A DNA stretch of 64,000 bases from Acidobacteria bacterium Ga0077551. GTDB taxonomy: Bacteria; Pseudomonadota; Alphaproteobacteria; Caulobacterales; Hyphomonadaceae. The DNA is taken from NCBI GenBank assembly GCA_001464545.1, contig LNFC01000018.1, positions 1 through 64,000 of the forward strand, given 5' to 3'. The notes beneath the pieces were generated by a model. That model was not told the origin of the DNA. It worked only from the letters and a program-made list of their open reading frames with translations, and did no database searches. How positions within the stretch are numbered: position 1 is the stretch's first letter; every line of letters starts with the position of its first letter. Shown piece after piece: positions 1-9,119 of this stretch. The translations under genes and the position numbers were made by a program.

Positions 1-8
1 TTGGCCAT
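1..8 (-). CDS. rpmG: Probable first codons of 50S ribosomal protein L33 (truncated by the window edge)
   Basis: Reading leftward, ATG GCC AA starts at position 8, giving Met-Ala-Lys or Asn, and GAGAAGGG stands about 7 bases upstream as a ribosome binding site. L33 of alphaproteobacteria commonly begins Met-Ala-Lys, and rpmG is often found near the rnr/NUDIX genes in Caulobacterales (recalled synteny). Only eight bases are visible, so this rests on start context and neighbourhood. Confidence 0.3.
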
Positions 9-83
9 GGGGTGGCCCTTCTCGAATGGGGTTGAAACCGGAAACCGGGCTTATTGACGAGGTGGGGCCGCCAAGTCAAGCGG

Positions 84-809
84 TCAAAGCCGGTCTGTGG
101 CGTGGCCGCCGCGGCTCCAGCGCAGGAAGGGCGGTCCCTGAACCGTGCCGGGCTTGTCCAGCCGCTCGCCGATCTCGCCCAGCATGAACCGGGTGACCGA
201 GGGCAGGTCGAGCTTCATCGCATCTGCCAGCGTCACCCATTGCAGGTCCGACAGCTCTGCGCCGTCGACCGGGGGGCGCTCGTCGATCAGGGCGAGTTCG
301 GCTTCGGCCATGAAAAAGCGGGCATCGAAGCGTTTTGGCCGGTAGGGCGGCGTCACCGCGCGGCCGATGAAAACCAGCGGCGAGAGGACCGGAGCAATCT
401 GCATCCTGTGGAATTCTTCCCAGCCCGGCGGCGGCGCGCCAGGCATCTCGCCGGCCCGTCCGACGATTAGCCCGGTCTCCTCGAACGTCTCGCGTATGGC
501 TGTCAGCGCGAACGCGCGCGGGGCACGGCGCGACTGCAAGCGCAGCTTTGCCTCGACGTCCGGGTGCAGCTCCTCCGAGGCAGCGGCCTTGCCGTCCTTC
601 GGATCGACGCGCCCGCCGGGGAAGACGTACTTGTCCGGCATGAACGTGTTGGTGCCGGCGCGCTTGCCCATCAGCACGCGCGGCTGCGAGGCGTCGCGGC
701 GCACGAGAATCAGCGTCGCGGCGTCGCGCGGCCTCGGGCTCGGCACGCCTTTGATGACGACGTCGCCCTCTTCTTCCTTGTCATACGCACGCTTCAGCAT
801 GGATGACAT
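84..809 (-). CDS. NUDIX hydrolase, NUDT7/NUDT19-like
   Basis: A NUDIX-fold pyrophosphohydrolase that probably cleaves a nucleoside-diphosphate-linked substrate. Seen: a FPGG motif followed, after an insertion of about 35 residues, by REtfEEtG, the metal-binding half of the NUDIX box. Such an insertion inside the box is typical of the NUDT19/CoA-pyrophosphatase-like group, so a CoA derivative is a possible substrate (inference). The reading frame is open further upstream to 986 but that would run into rnr, and the extra residues are low-complexity. The Met codons at 809 or 800 give a normal family length of about 240 residues, and the 809 start leaves a 67-base gap after the rnr stop. It is the third gene of the leftward topA-M23-rnr-NUDIX series. 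The substrate cannot be settled from sequence alone. Confidence 0.85.
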   Translation of the reverse strand: MSSMLKRAYDKEEEGDVVIKGVPSPRPRDAATLILVRRDASQPRVLMGKRAGTNTFMPDKYVFPGGRVDPKDGKAAASEELHPDVEAKLRLQSRRAPRAFALTAIRETFEETGLIVGRAGEMPGAPPPGWEEFHRMQIAPVLSPLVFIGRAVTPPYRPKRFDARFFMAEAELALIDERPPVDGAELSDLQWVTLADAMKLDLPSVTRFMLGEIGERLDKPGTVQGPPFLRWSRGGHATDRL

Positions 810-876
810 CTTCGATGCCAATTCGGCGAAAGCAAGACCGACGGAGTGGTGACGTAGGGTCAGGGAATGGGGGGAT

Positions 877-3165
877 TTACCGGCGCTTCTTTTTCCCGGC
901 GCCCGGGGGCAAGGTGCGCTTGTTGAATTTCGGTTTCCCGCGCCGGGGCGGGCCGCCGCCGCCGCCACGGTTTCCGCGCGAGCCATCCGAATCGCGGCTG
1001 ATTGACTTGCGGGCGGCGTTGCGGCCGGCGGGCGCCGGCAGGGGATCGGAAATCATTTCCAGCAGCAGGCCGCCCTGCAGGGGCGTGACTTCCTTCAGCC
1101 GTACCCGGACGATCTGGCCGAGCGAGAAGGTCTTTCCGGAGCCGCGCGCATAGACGGCCATCGCGGCGGCGTCATGCACCCAGTATTCATCCGACAAGGA
1201 CGAGATGGGGATGAAGCCATCTGCGCCGGAGCCCGCGAGCGCCGCGAACAATCCGGCGGGCGTGACGCCCGTGATGCGCGCGTCGAATTCGGCGCCGACG
1301 CGGTCGGCCAGGAAGATCGCGAGGTAGCGGTCCGTCGCATCGCGCTCGGCGGTCATCGAGCGCCGTTCCGTCATCGAAATGTGGCTGGCGATGTCTTCCA
1401 GCCGCGCGGCTGAGCGTTCCGACAGGCCGTCCGGGCCAAAGTCATGCGCCGTGATCAGCGCGCGGTGGACGACAAGGTCCGCATACCGGCGGATGGGCGA
1501 CGTGAAGTGCGAATAGCGCGCGAGGTTCAGGCCGAAGTGGCCGAGGTTTTCTTCCGAATAGATCGCCTGCGCCTGCGAGCGCAACACCATTTGCTGGATC
1601 ATGCCTTCATAGTCGCCGCCGCGGATTTCTGCGAGCAGCTTGTTGAACTTGTGCGTTTGCGGACGTTCGCCGATGTTCCATTTCATGTCGAGCGTCTGTA
1701 GGAACTCGGCAAATGCGGCGATCTTCGCATCTGACGGCGTATCGTGCACGCGGTAGACGACCGGTGCCTGCTTCTGCTCGAGCGTCTCGGCGGCGGCGAC
1801 GTTCGCCTGGATCATGAACTCCTCGATCAGGCGGTGCGCCTCAAGGCGTTCCTTGGTCGTGATGCCGGTGATCTCGCCTTCCGGATTGAACATGATCCGG
1901 CGTTCCGGCATGTCGAGATCAAGCGGGCTGCGCGCATCGCGGGCCTTCGAGACAGCGGCATAGGCGCCCCAGAGGGGCTTGAGGACGGTGTCAAGGATCT
2001 CGCCCGCCTTGCCGCCCGGTTTGCCGTCGATGGCGGCCTGCGCCTCTTCGTAGGCAAGCTTTGCGGCCGAGCGCATGTTGGCGCGAAGGAAGCGGTGGGA
2101 TTTCTTGTTGCCATCCTTGGAGAAGATCATCTCCGCCACGAGGCAGGGGCGCAGTTCGCCTTCCTTCAGCGAACAGGCGTCGGCCGAGAGTTCGAACGGC
2201 AGCATCGGCACGACGCGGTCCGGGAAATAGGTCGAGTTGCCGCGCTTCTCTGCTTCCTTGTCGAGGGCGGAACCTTCGGTGACGTAGGCCGAGACATCGG
2301 CAATCGCGACGAGGACTTTCCAGCCATCGGAGAGTTCTTCGGCGTAGACGGCATCGTCATGGTCGCGCGCGTCGTGCGGGTCGATGGTGATGAGCGGGAT
2401 GCCTGTGAGATCCGTACGCGGAACTTTTGCCGGCTCCTTGGTTTTCGCTTCCGCGAGCACCTCTTCGGGAAAGTCGACCGGGATGTCGTTGGCATAGATC
2501 GCGATCAGGCTGGCCGAGCGCGCGTCCGTGATATGGCCGATCACTTCCTTGATGACGCCCAGCGGCGGGCCATACTGGCGGCGGCCTTCGGGCTTCGGTT
2601 CGGCGATCACGAGGTCGCCGTCGCCAGCGCCCTTGCGGTCGGCTTCCTGAATCAGCAGTTCGCGGCGTTCCTTGCGGCTCGCCGGGGTGACCCGCCCGCC
2701 ATGCGGGGTCTTGTTGTAGAGGCCGACGATCCGCTCGCTGACCCGTTTTTCCAGCAGCGTGACGACATAGGCGCGCCATGAGCCATCTTCGCGTCCGGAA
2801 ATCTTGCACACCGCCCGGTCGCCCTTGCCGGGCGCGCGGGAGCGGGATTTGCCGGAGGGGCCGCCATAGATCAGCTCCGGGCCGAACAGGCCGTTGTCGC
2901 CGACGCATTGGCCGACCAGGTCGCCCTCGCGGCTGAGGCGCGTGAACTCGACGAGACCGCTCGGCGGCGGGCGATCGGTCTGCGCGAAGCTGCGCTTGCC
3001 GGTGCGCTCCAGCTTGCCTTCGCGCTCCAGTTCCTCGAGCACCTCTCGCAGGATCGCGCGCTCCTTGCCCTTCACCTTGAGGCCCCGGGCGATATCGGCC
3101 TTGGACGTGGCGGCGGGGTTTTCCTTCAGGAAATCAAGGACAGTCTGGCGGTCTGGAAAGCTCAT
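877..3165 (-). CDS. rnr: Ribonuclease R
   Basis: Processive 3'-5' exoribonuclease of the RNB (RNase II/R) family that degrades structured RNA and takes part in RNA quality control. Seen in the 762 residues: an N-terminal winged-helix region (about 1-60), cold-shock-like domains, the RNB core with the metal-binding aspartates D262, D268, D270 and D271 in the motif IDPHDARDHDDAV, the GNSTYFPDRVVPMLP motif, and a C-terminal S1 domain (about 640-720, GAEFDARITGVTPAGLFA). A Lys/Arg/Gly-rich basic tail closes the protein, as is common in RNase R. The winged helix and basic tail favour RNase R over RNase II. It follows the M23 lipoprotein gene after 52 bases and precedes the NUDIX gene, probably in one transcript. 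No strong Shine-Dalgarno sequence is seen before the ATG at 3165. Confidence 0.95.
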   Translation of the reverse strand: MSFPDRQTVLDFLKENPAATSKADIARGLKVKGKERAILREVLEELEREGKLERTGKRSFAQTDRPPPSGLVEFTRLSREGDLVGQCVGDNGLFGPELIYGGPSGKSRSRAPGKGDRAVCKISGREDGSWRAYVVTLLEKRVSERIVGLYNKTPHGGRVTPASRKERRELLIQEADRKGAGDGDLVIAEPKPEGRRQYGPPLGVIKEVIGHITDARSASLIAIYANDIPVDFPEEVLAEAKTKEPAKVPRTDLTGIPLITIDPHDARDHDDAVYAEELSDGWKVLVAIADVSAYVTEGSALDKEAEKRGNSTYFPDRVVPMLPFELSADACSLKEGELRPCLVAEMIFSKDGNKKSHRFLRANMRSAAKLAYEEAQAAIDGKPGGKAGEILDTVLKPLWGAYAAVSKARDARSPLDLDMPERRIMFNPEGEITGITTKERLEAHRLIEEFMIQANVAAAETLEQKQAPVVYRVHDTPSDAKIAAFAEFLQTLDMKWNIGERPQTHKFNKLLAEIRGGDYEGMIQQMVLRSQAQAIYSEENLGHFGLNLARYSHFTSPIRRYADLVVHRALITAHDFGPDGLSERSAARLEDIASHISMTERRSMTAERDATDRYLAIFLADRVGAEFDARITGVTPAGLFAALAGSGADGFIPISSLSDEYWVHDAAAMAVYARGSGKTFSLGQIVRVRLKEVTPLQGGLLLEMISDPLPAPAGRNAARKSISRDSDGSRGNRGGGGGPPRRGKPKFNKRTLPPGAGKKKRR

Positions 3166-3217
3166 GAGGCCGCATATAGGGGAGTTTGCGGCGGAATGCG
3201 CGGGGAAATTGCGGGCG

Positions 3218-3907
3218 CTAGCTGCCCGCCCGCGCCGCCGGGAGGCTCAGCACGTCCACCGGCGTCAGCGCGAAGGAGCCGGCCTGGGCGCCCCAGTCGC
3301 CGAGGAGGACTTCGTAATGGAGGTGGCGCGCGACCTTGTAGGACGCGGTGTTGCCCATCAGGCCGATCACCTCGCCCGCCCGAACGTTCTGGCCGACTTC
3401 GATACCGGCGCCGAATTCCTGCAGGTGGGCGTAGCGCGTGAACACGCCGTTGCCGTGGTCGATGACGAGCTGGTTGCCGAAATCGTCGCGGTACGACTGT
3501 TCCTTCACGATCCCAGAGGCGGCGGCGTAGATGTCCACGGCGTCGCGGCTGTAATAGTCGACGCCCTTGTGGTTGCTGAAGCTGCGCGGACCAAAGCCGG
3601 AGGAGAAGCAGGCCGCTTCCACGGGCGCGGTGGCGAGCGTGACCTTGCCGGCCGCGACGACGAACGGGGTGTAGGCGGTCATCTGCAGGTTTGCGTCCGT
3701 GTCCGGACGGTTCGCGACTGTCATGCCGGGGCAGACCGACATGGCGGCGGGGAACACGTTCTTTGCAGGCTGCTGCGGTTTTGGCGGTGGCGGCTTCGTC
3801 GCCTCGGCTTCGGGCGATGGCGGACGAGCCACTTCGCTGGTCGCGCAGGCGGCCACGATCAACGCAAAACCCAGCGATACCGCGTGGAGTGGTTTCAGTT
3901 CCATCAT
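3218..3907 (-). CDS. M23 family (LytM-like) peptidase, lipoprotein
   Basis: Predicted periplasmic peptidoglycan-directed metallopeptidase anchored by lipid. Seen: a hydrophobic N-terminus with a lipobox ending at C21 (LIVAAC), a proline-rich linker (about 29-48), then an M23 domain with the zinc and catalytic signatures H113-x3-D117 (HKGVD), H161 in YAHLQ, and H195-L-H197 (HLHYEV). All key residues are present, so it should be an active endopeptidase rather than a degenerate activator. Start: two adjacent ATG codons (3907 and 3904), with AAGGGG about 7 bases upstream. It lies between topA and rnr in the same direction; its link to either is not obvious. Confidence 0.88.
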   Translation of the reverse strand: MMELKPLHAVSLGFALIVAACATSEVARPPSPEAEATKPPPPKPQQPAKNVFPAAMSVCPGMTVANRPDTDANLQMTAYTPFVVAAGKVTLATAPVEAACFSSGFGPRSFSNHKGVDYYSRDAVDIYAAASGIVKEQSYRDDFGNQLVIDHGNGVFTRYAHLQEFGAGIEVGQNVRAGEVIGLMGNTASYKVARHLHYEVLLGDWGAQAGSFALTPVDVLSLPAARAGS

Positions 3908-4012
3908 CGTACTGCCCCTTGAACCAAGGCCCTGACCCTACGCCGAAGCGAGAGGCGGGACAATTCTTCCGCGAGCTTACAAAAGTGTTACCGAAGTGGG
4001 GATGCCCCCGAT

Positions 4013-6613
4013 TCAGGCGTCGGCCTTCTTGGCCGCAGGCTTCTTTTTCGCAGGCGCTTTCTTGGCCGCAGCAGGCTTCTTGGCTGCAGCTTTCTTCGGC
4101 GCGGCTTTTTTCTTGCCGGTGCCGGAGCCTGCCTTGGCGTTGACGAGTTCGAGCGCGGCTTCGAGCGTCACCGTCTCCGGCGCCATCTCTTTCGGCAGCG
4201 TGGCGTTGACCTTGCCCCACTTCACGTAGGGGCCGTACTTGCCCGCGAACACTTCGACGGGGCCGCCATCGGGGTGGTCGCCCAGCGTCTTGAGCGCCGC
4301 GACACCGCCGCGTCCGCCGCCGCCGGCCGCCGCTTTCGCGCGCTTGTCGGCAATCAGGTCCACGGCGCGGTTGATGCCGATGGAGAACACCTCAGTGGGA
4401 TCCTTCAGGTTCGCATAAGTCTTGCCGTGCTGCACGTAGGGTCCGAAGCGGCCGAAATTGGCGAGGATCATCTCGCCATCCTCCGGGTGCGGACCAATCT
4501 CGCGGGGCAGGCTGAGCAGTTCCACAGCGCGCGACAGGGTCAGCGTGTCCGGGCTGTCGGCCTTGGCGAGGCTCGCGCGTTTCGGCTTCTCGCCGTTGGC
4601 CATCTCGACATAGGGGCCGAAGCGGCCGGATTTCAGCAGGATCATCTCGCCCTTCTCGGGGTGGATGCCGATCTCGTTGCCGTCGGGGTTGATCGCGCTC
4701 TCGCCGCCCTCGGCAGAGAACTGGCGCGTATACTTGCACTCGGGATGGCGCGAGCAGCCGACGAAGGCGCCGAACTTGCCAAGCTTCATCGACAGCTCGC
4801 CCTCCTTGCAGAGCGGGCATTGGCGCGGGTTCTCGATGGCATTGCCTTCGGCGTCCGTACGCGGGAACACATAGGCGCCGAGCGTCTCGTTCAGTGCGTC
4901 GAGCACGTGCGTGACGCGCAGATCCTTGGTGCCGTCGATGTCGATGGCGAACTGCTTCCAGAAGTCCCGCAGGAAGGCTTTCCAGTCGAGCTTTCCGTCC
5001 GAGATGACGTCGAGCTTTTCTTCCAGGCCGGCGGTGAAGTCATATTCCACGTAGCGCGCGAAGAAGTTCTCGAGGAAGGCGGTGACTAGGCGGCCCTTGT
5101 CCTCAGGCACCAGCGCCTTGCCTTCGACGCGAACATAGCCGCGGTCTTCCAGCGTCGACATGGTGGACGCGTAGGTGGACGGGCGGCCGATGCCGAGTTC
5201 CTCAAGGCGCTTGACTAGCGAAGCTTCGGTGTAGCGGGGCGGGGGCGTCGTGAAGGACTGGTTGGCGTCGGACTTCAGAAGGTCCGCATGCTGACCTTCC
5301 ATCATCTTGGGCAGGCGGCCTTCGGCGTCGTCGTCATCATCGCCGGCGTCATGGCCTTCGGTATAGAGCTTGATATAGCCATCGAACACGACGACCTGGC
5401 CAGTGGCGCGCAAGACGGCGCGCTTGTCCTTCGAGGCGAGGTCGATGGTCGTGCGTTCGAACAGCGCCGCTTCCATCTGGGAGGCGACCGCGCGGCGCCA
5501 GACGAGGGTGTAGAGTTTCTTAAGGTCGCCTTCGCCGTGATATTCTTCGGGGCGCAGGTTGAAGTCGGTCGGGCGCACGGCCTCGTGGGCCTCCTGGGCG
5601 TTTTTCGCCTTGGAGGAATAGCGCCGCGTGTTTTCCGGCAGGTAGCGCGCGCCATAGTTGGACTGGATCATGGCGCGGGCGGCGACATAGGCCTCCTCGG
5701 CCATGTTGACGCCGTCGGTCCGCATGTAGGTGATGCGGCCTTCTTCATACAGTTTCTGCGCGGCCTGCATCGTGCGCTTGGCATTGAAGCCGAGCTTGCG
5801 GCTCGCTTCCTGCTGCAGCGTAGAGGTGATGAATGGCGGCGGCGGGTTGCGCTTCACCGGCTTGGCCTCGACGCTGGCGACCGAATAGCCGCCCGTCTTG
5901 ACGATCTCCAGAGCGCGGTCGGCGTCGCCCTTGTTGCCGAGGGTGAACTTCTTCAGCGTGTCGCCATTCAGGCTATAAAGACGGGCGGTGAAGGCCGTGC
6001 CGTCCGGCGCGCGCAGTTCGCACTCGATGTTCCAGTACTCCTGCGGGCGGAACAGTTCGATCTCGTTCTCGCGGTCGCAGACGATGCGCAGCGCCACCGA
6101 TTGGACCCGTCCCGCCGAGCGCGAGCCCGGCAGCTTGCGCCAGAGGACCGGGGAGAGGTTGAAGCCGACGAGATAGTCCAGGGCGCGGCGGGCGAGGTAG
6201 GCGTCGACCAGTTCGGCATCGATCTGGCGCGGGTGTTCCATCGCGGTGGTGACGGCGTTCTTGGTGATCGCGTTGAACACCACCCGCTCGATCGCGATGT
6301 CCTTCTTCAGCGCCCGGCGCTTCTTCAGCGCCTCGACGATGTGCCAGGAAATCGCCTCGCCTTCGCGGTCGGGGTCAGTCGCGAGGATGAGGGTGTCGGC
6401 GTCTTTCAGGGCGTTTGCGATGTCGGAAATGCGCTTGGCGGATTTGGCATCCGCCTCCCACACCATCTCGAAATCATTGTCCGGATCGACCGAGCCATTC
6501 TTCGAGGGAAGGTCGCGGATATGCCCGTAGGAGGCCAGGACCTTATAGTCCTTCCCCAGGTACTTGTTGATCGTTTTGGCCTTGGCGGGCGACTCGACGA
6601 CGACAAGTTTCAT
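4013..6613 (-). CDS. topA: DNA topoisomerase I (type IA)
   Basis: Relaxes negatively supercoiled DNA by transient single-strand cleavage. Seen: an N-terminal Toprim domain with E7 (VVVESPAKAKT) and the D80-x-D82-x-E84 motif (DPDREGE), and the catalytic tyrosine Y296 in GRITYMRTD. After the core come one four-cysteine zinc finger (CPLC...CSRHPEC, about residue 610), several repeats of the GRFGPYV/GKYGPYVKWG type, and an Ala-Lys-Pro-rich tail of about 40 residues that probably binds DNA. At 866 residues it has the usual length for alphaproteobacteria, which keep one intact C4 finger instead of the three of E. coli. The 125-base gap before it contains a long stem-loop at 6641-6680. Confidence 0.96.
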   Translation of the reverse strand: MKLVVVESPAKAKTINKYLGKDYKVLASYGHIRDLPSKNGSVDPDNDFEMVWEADAKSAKRISDIANALKDADTLILATDPDREGEAISWHIVEALKKRRALKKDIAIERVVFNAITKNAVTTAMEHPRQIDAELVDAYLARRALDYLVGFNLSPVLWRKLPGSRSAGRVQSVALRIVCDRENEIELFRPQEYWNIECELRAPDGTAFTARLYSLNGDTLKKFTLGNKGDADRALEIVKTGGYSVASVEAKPVKRNPPPPFITSTLQQEASRKLGFNAKRTMQAAQKLYEEGRITYMRTDGVNMAEEAYVAARAMIQSNYGARYLPENTRRYSSKAKNAQEAHEAVRPTDFNLRPEEYHGEGDLKKLYTLVWRRAVASQMEAALFERTTIDLASKDKRAVLRATGQVVVFDGYIKLYTEGHDAGDDDDDAEGRLPKMMEGQHADLLKSDANQSFTTPPPRYTEASLVKRLEELGIGRPSTYASTMSTLEDRGYVRVEGKALVPEDKGRLVTAFLENFFARYVEYDFTAGLEEKLDVISDGKLDWKAFLRDFWKQFAIDIDGTKDLRVTHVLDALNETLGAYVFPRTDAEGNAIENPRQCPLCKEGELSMKLGKFGAFVGCSRHPECKYTRQFSAEGGESAINPDGNEIGIHPEKGEMILLKSGRFGPYVEMANGEKPKRASLAKADSPDTLTLSRAVELLSLPREIGPHPEDGEMILANFGRFGPYVQHGKTYANLKDPTEVFSIGINRAVDLIADKRAKAAAGGGGRGGVAALKTLGDHPDGGPVEVFAGKYGPYVKWGKVNATLPKEMAPETVTLEAALELVNAKAGSGTGKKKAAPKKAAAKKPAAAKKAPAKKKPAAKKADA

Positions 6614-6640
6614 ACGCTTTTCCAGTCAATATATGGTCGC

Positions 6641-6680
6641 GGCGTTTTGCCGAAAACCGGTTCCTACTTTTCGGAACGCC
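6641..6680. repeat. Nested inverted repeat in the topA leader
   Basis: Outer arms GGCGTT/AACGCC (6641-6646 and 6675-6680) enclose inner arms CCGAAAA/TTTTCGG (6650-6656 and 6668-6674), with a 3-base bulge and an 11-base loop. It lies between the lptG stop and the topA start, both transcribed leftward, and no T-run follows it. It could be a transcript-end or leader structure, or a copy of a dispersed palindromic element; CCGAAAACCGGTTCC-type elements are common between alphaproteobacterial genes (recalled). Confidence 0.55.
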
Positions 6681-6738
6681 GCTTTAAGGGCGGCAGAGAT
6701 GGTCCGGGGGGTAGGGCCGTGTCAAGGCTGCAGCCGTA

Positions 6739-7854
6739 TCAGCCGTCTTCGCGGTAAGCGATAAACGTAAGGCTAACGAACAGCACAAACAGGGGCGGTG
6801 ACCAGGCCGCAACGGGCGGCGGCGCCGCGCCTGTGGCCCCGAGGCTTGCGGAGAACTGGGTGAAGAAATAGAGGCCCACAGCCGCCAGGACACCGGTGGC
6901 CAGAAGCTGCGATGTGCCGCCCAGCCGCTGCAGGCGCAGGCAGGCGAGGGCCCCGATCAGGGCCATGGCGACGAACAGGACGGGGGTCGCCGTAAGGGTG
7001 TACCAGCGCATGGTGTAGCGCGAGGCATCGAGGCCTGCCGCGCGGGTTTCGTGGATGAAACCGGGCAGGTCCCAGAAGCCGATCGTGTTGGGCGAGGCGA
7101 ACTTGTCGAGCAAGGTCACCGCGTCCAGCGAAGTCGGGATGGCGAGGCTGTCCTTGCGTTCCGGCGGCAGGTTCGGGAGGTTTTCGACAAGGTTCTCGAG
7201 CTGCCAGAACCCGTCATTCAAGGTGGCGCTTTCCGCATCGATGCGGCGCACGAAGGCAAAATCGCTGGTCGGCCGGCGCCCGTCATACAGGCGCTGCTCC
7301 TCGATCAGCTTGACGTCGATCAGCTTGCGGCCGGAGTTTTCGACCCTGCGGGCGTGGATCACGAACTGGCTCGTATCATCGCCCTGGCGCAGCCAGATGC
7401 CGGTATCGGCGACCGCCAGCGTTTCCTGCCCGATCTGCAACAGCCGGGCCCGCTCAAACTCGAAGGACTGCGTGAGGCGCGCCGCAAAAGGGTTGAGCAC
7501 GAGGGACGAGAATATGCCGAGACCGGCTGCCAGCACGATAACCGGCGTCAGGAAGCGCCAGGCCGACAGGCCGCTCGCCCGGATGATCGAGAGTTCAGAG
7601 CGCCGGTTGAGGCGGGTGAAGGCCAGCATGCTCGCGGCCAGCAGCGCGAAAGGCAGCGTCTGCTCGATTAGCAGCGGCAGTTTCATCAATGACAGGCGCA
7701 GCGCGCTGAGCAGGCTGAGGCTGACATCCCCGCCGACCGTGCGAAGCTGCTCAACCACGTCGATCAGCAGGATCGCCAGCAGCAGCACGCCGAGCACCAA
7801 TACGAGGCCAGAGAGGCATTCTTTCAGGATGTAGCGCTGGATCCGCGACAGCAT
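6739..7854 (-). CDS. lptG: LPS export ABC transporter permease LptG
   Basis: Inner-membrane permease of the LptB2FG complex, which extracts lipopolysaccharide from the inner membrane and passes it to the LptC-A-D bridge. Seen: YjgP/YjgQ family architecture, with an N-terminal amphipathic start (MLSRIQRYILKE), three N-terminal membrane segments, a periplasmic beta-jellyroll of about 150 residues, and three C-terminal membrane segments. The start at 7854 overlaps the lptF stop by one base (TGATG), so translation is probably coupled. The frame stays open to 7980, but that extension overlaps lptF and is low-complexity. The length of 371 residues is normal. Confidence 0.93.
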   Translation of the reverse strand: MLSRIQRYILKECLSGLVLVLGVLLLAILLIDVVEQLRTVGGDVSLSLLSALRLSLMKLPLLIEQTLPFALLAASMLAFTRLNRRSELSIIRASGLSAWRFLTPVIVLAAGLGIFSSLVLNPFAARLTQSFEFERARLLQIGQETLAVADTGIWLRQGDDTSQFVIHARRVENSGRKLIDVKLIEEQRLYDGRRPTSDFAFVRRIDAESATLNDGFWQLENLVENLPNLPPERKDSLAIPTSLDAVTLLDKFASPNTIGFWDLPGFIHETRAAGLDASRYTMRWYTLTATPVLFVAMALIGALACLRLQRLGGTSQLLATGVLAAVGLYFFTQFSASLGATGAAPPPVAAWSPPLFVLFVSLTFIAYREDG

Positions 7855-8996
7855 CACGCTATCGCCTCCTGCCGGTCGGCGAGCAGGTCGCCTCGCGGCG
7901 GAGGGCGTTTGCCGATGTGGCGGCCGCGTCCGAAATAAACCCAGCAGAGCCCGGCGAGCACAACCAGTGGCACGGCCCATTGAGCGATGTTGAGGGCCGG
8001 ATCGCTCGCCGCGGCTGATTGAAGGGCGAGCTGAACCACGAGGATCACGGCTGCGGCCGCGGAGGCAATGCCGATCCGCCGGCTATAGCCCTGCCGGCTG
8101 AAGTCCCCGCCCAGCACGGCCAGGATCGCCAGCATCGCCATCACGATGTTCAGAAGGGGCGTCGTCAGGCGCGCATTGGCCTCGGCGAGGAAACCGTCGG
8201 CTTCCTTGTTCTGGAAAAAGTCCTTCCGGTCCACGAACACGAGTTCATGCAGGTATTTGTCCGACGCCTTGAGGATCAGTTCAGCGTCTTCCTTCATGAA
8301 GTCCGTCAGGTCGAACATGTACTGGTCGAATTCGAGGATCGACAGTTGCATGTTCTCGTCGAGCTGCTGGCTGAGCGCGTCGCGAAGCAGGAGGGTCGGC
8401 TTGCCATCGACGCTGACCAGCGCGGCGGTGCGCGCGAGGATGTCGGTCGGGAAGGCGGGGTCGGTCATGTCGGAGATCATGACCCCGCGCAGTTCGCCGC
8501 CCACCTGTTCGCGCGCGTAAAAGGTCAGCCGCTCGCCATTGGTGGTGAACTGGCCGGGCCGGATCAGTGCGGCGGCCAGGTCGGCGCGGGCCATCGCGAC
8601 AGCCTCGCGCATGGTACGCTGGGCGACGGGCTGGACCCAGAGGTTCACCGCGAGGTGCATTACCGCGCACATCAGCGCCAGCCGCAGGATCGGCGAGGCA
8701 ACCTGCCAGCGCGTCATGCCGGCGGCCTGGGCCACTACGATCTCGGAATCCTTGTGAATGCGGTTCAGCGACCAGACCGCGCCGACGAAGATCGCGAGCG
8801 GGGTCAAAAGCGCCACAACCTGCGGCGAGCCGAGCATCACGATATAGAAGTATGTCAGGGCTGATTGCCGGTTTTCGAGGATCAGGTCGGTCCGCGACAG
8901 GCCCTGCGCCAGCAGCGCCATCATCACGAGCCCGCCCACGATGATCACCACCGCCTGCAGAATCTGACGGAACAGATGAGCCTGGATTTTCGTCAT
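7854..8996 (-). CDS. lptF: LPS export ABC transporter permease LptF
   Basis: Second permease of the LptB2FG lipopolysaccharide exporter, first gene of the lptF-lptG pair. Seen: 380 residues of YjgP/YjgQ type with N-terminal membrane helices (about 10-125), a central periplasmic domain and three C-terminal helices, ending in a basic cytoplasmic tail. It is transcribed divergently from pepA across a 123-base gap that must hold both promoters, the same lptF/pepA divergence seen in E. coli. Confidence 0.93.
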   Translation of the reverse strand: MTKIQAHLFRQILQAVVIIVGGLVMMALLAQGLSRTDLILENRQSALTYFYIVMLGSPQVVALLTPLAIFVGAVWSLNRIHKDSEIVVAQAAGMTRWQVASPILRLALMCAVMHLAVNLWVQPVAQRTMREAVAMARADLAAALIRPGQFTTNGERLTFYAREQVGGELRGVMISDMTDPAFPTDILARTAALVSVDGKPTLLLRDALSQQLDENMQLSILEFDQYMFDLTDFMKEDAELILKASDKYLHELVFVDRKDFFQNKEADGFLAEANARLTTPLLNIVMAMLAILAVLGGDFSRQGYSRRIGIASAAAAVILVVQLALQSAAASDPALNIAQWAVPLVVLAGLCWVYFGRGRHIGKRPPPRGDLLADRQEAIA

Positions 8997-9119
8997 CTTT
9001 GGCGGGGTGCGACGCTCTATCTTGTTAAAACAGGCGGTTAAGGGCTGCTATTTCCCTTGCTAACGAGTTGCGCTTGGCGCGTCGATGCTTAGTTTCCGCT
9101 CACAACGGAGTTTCCACAC

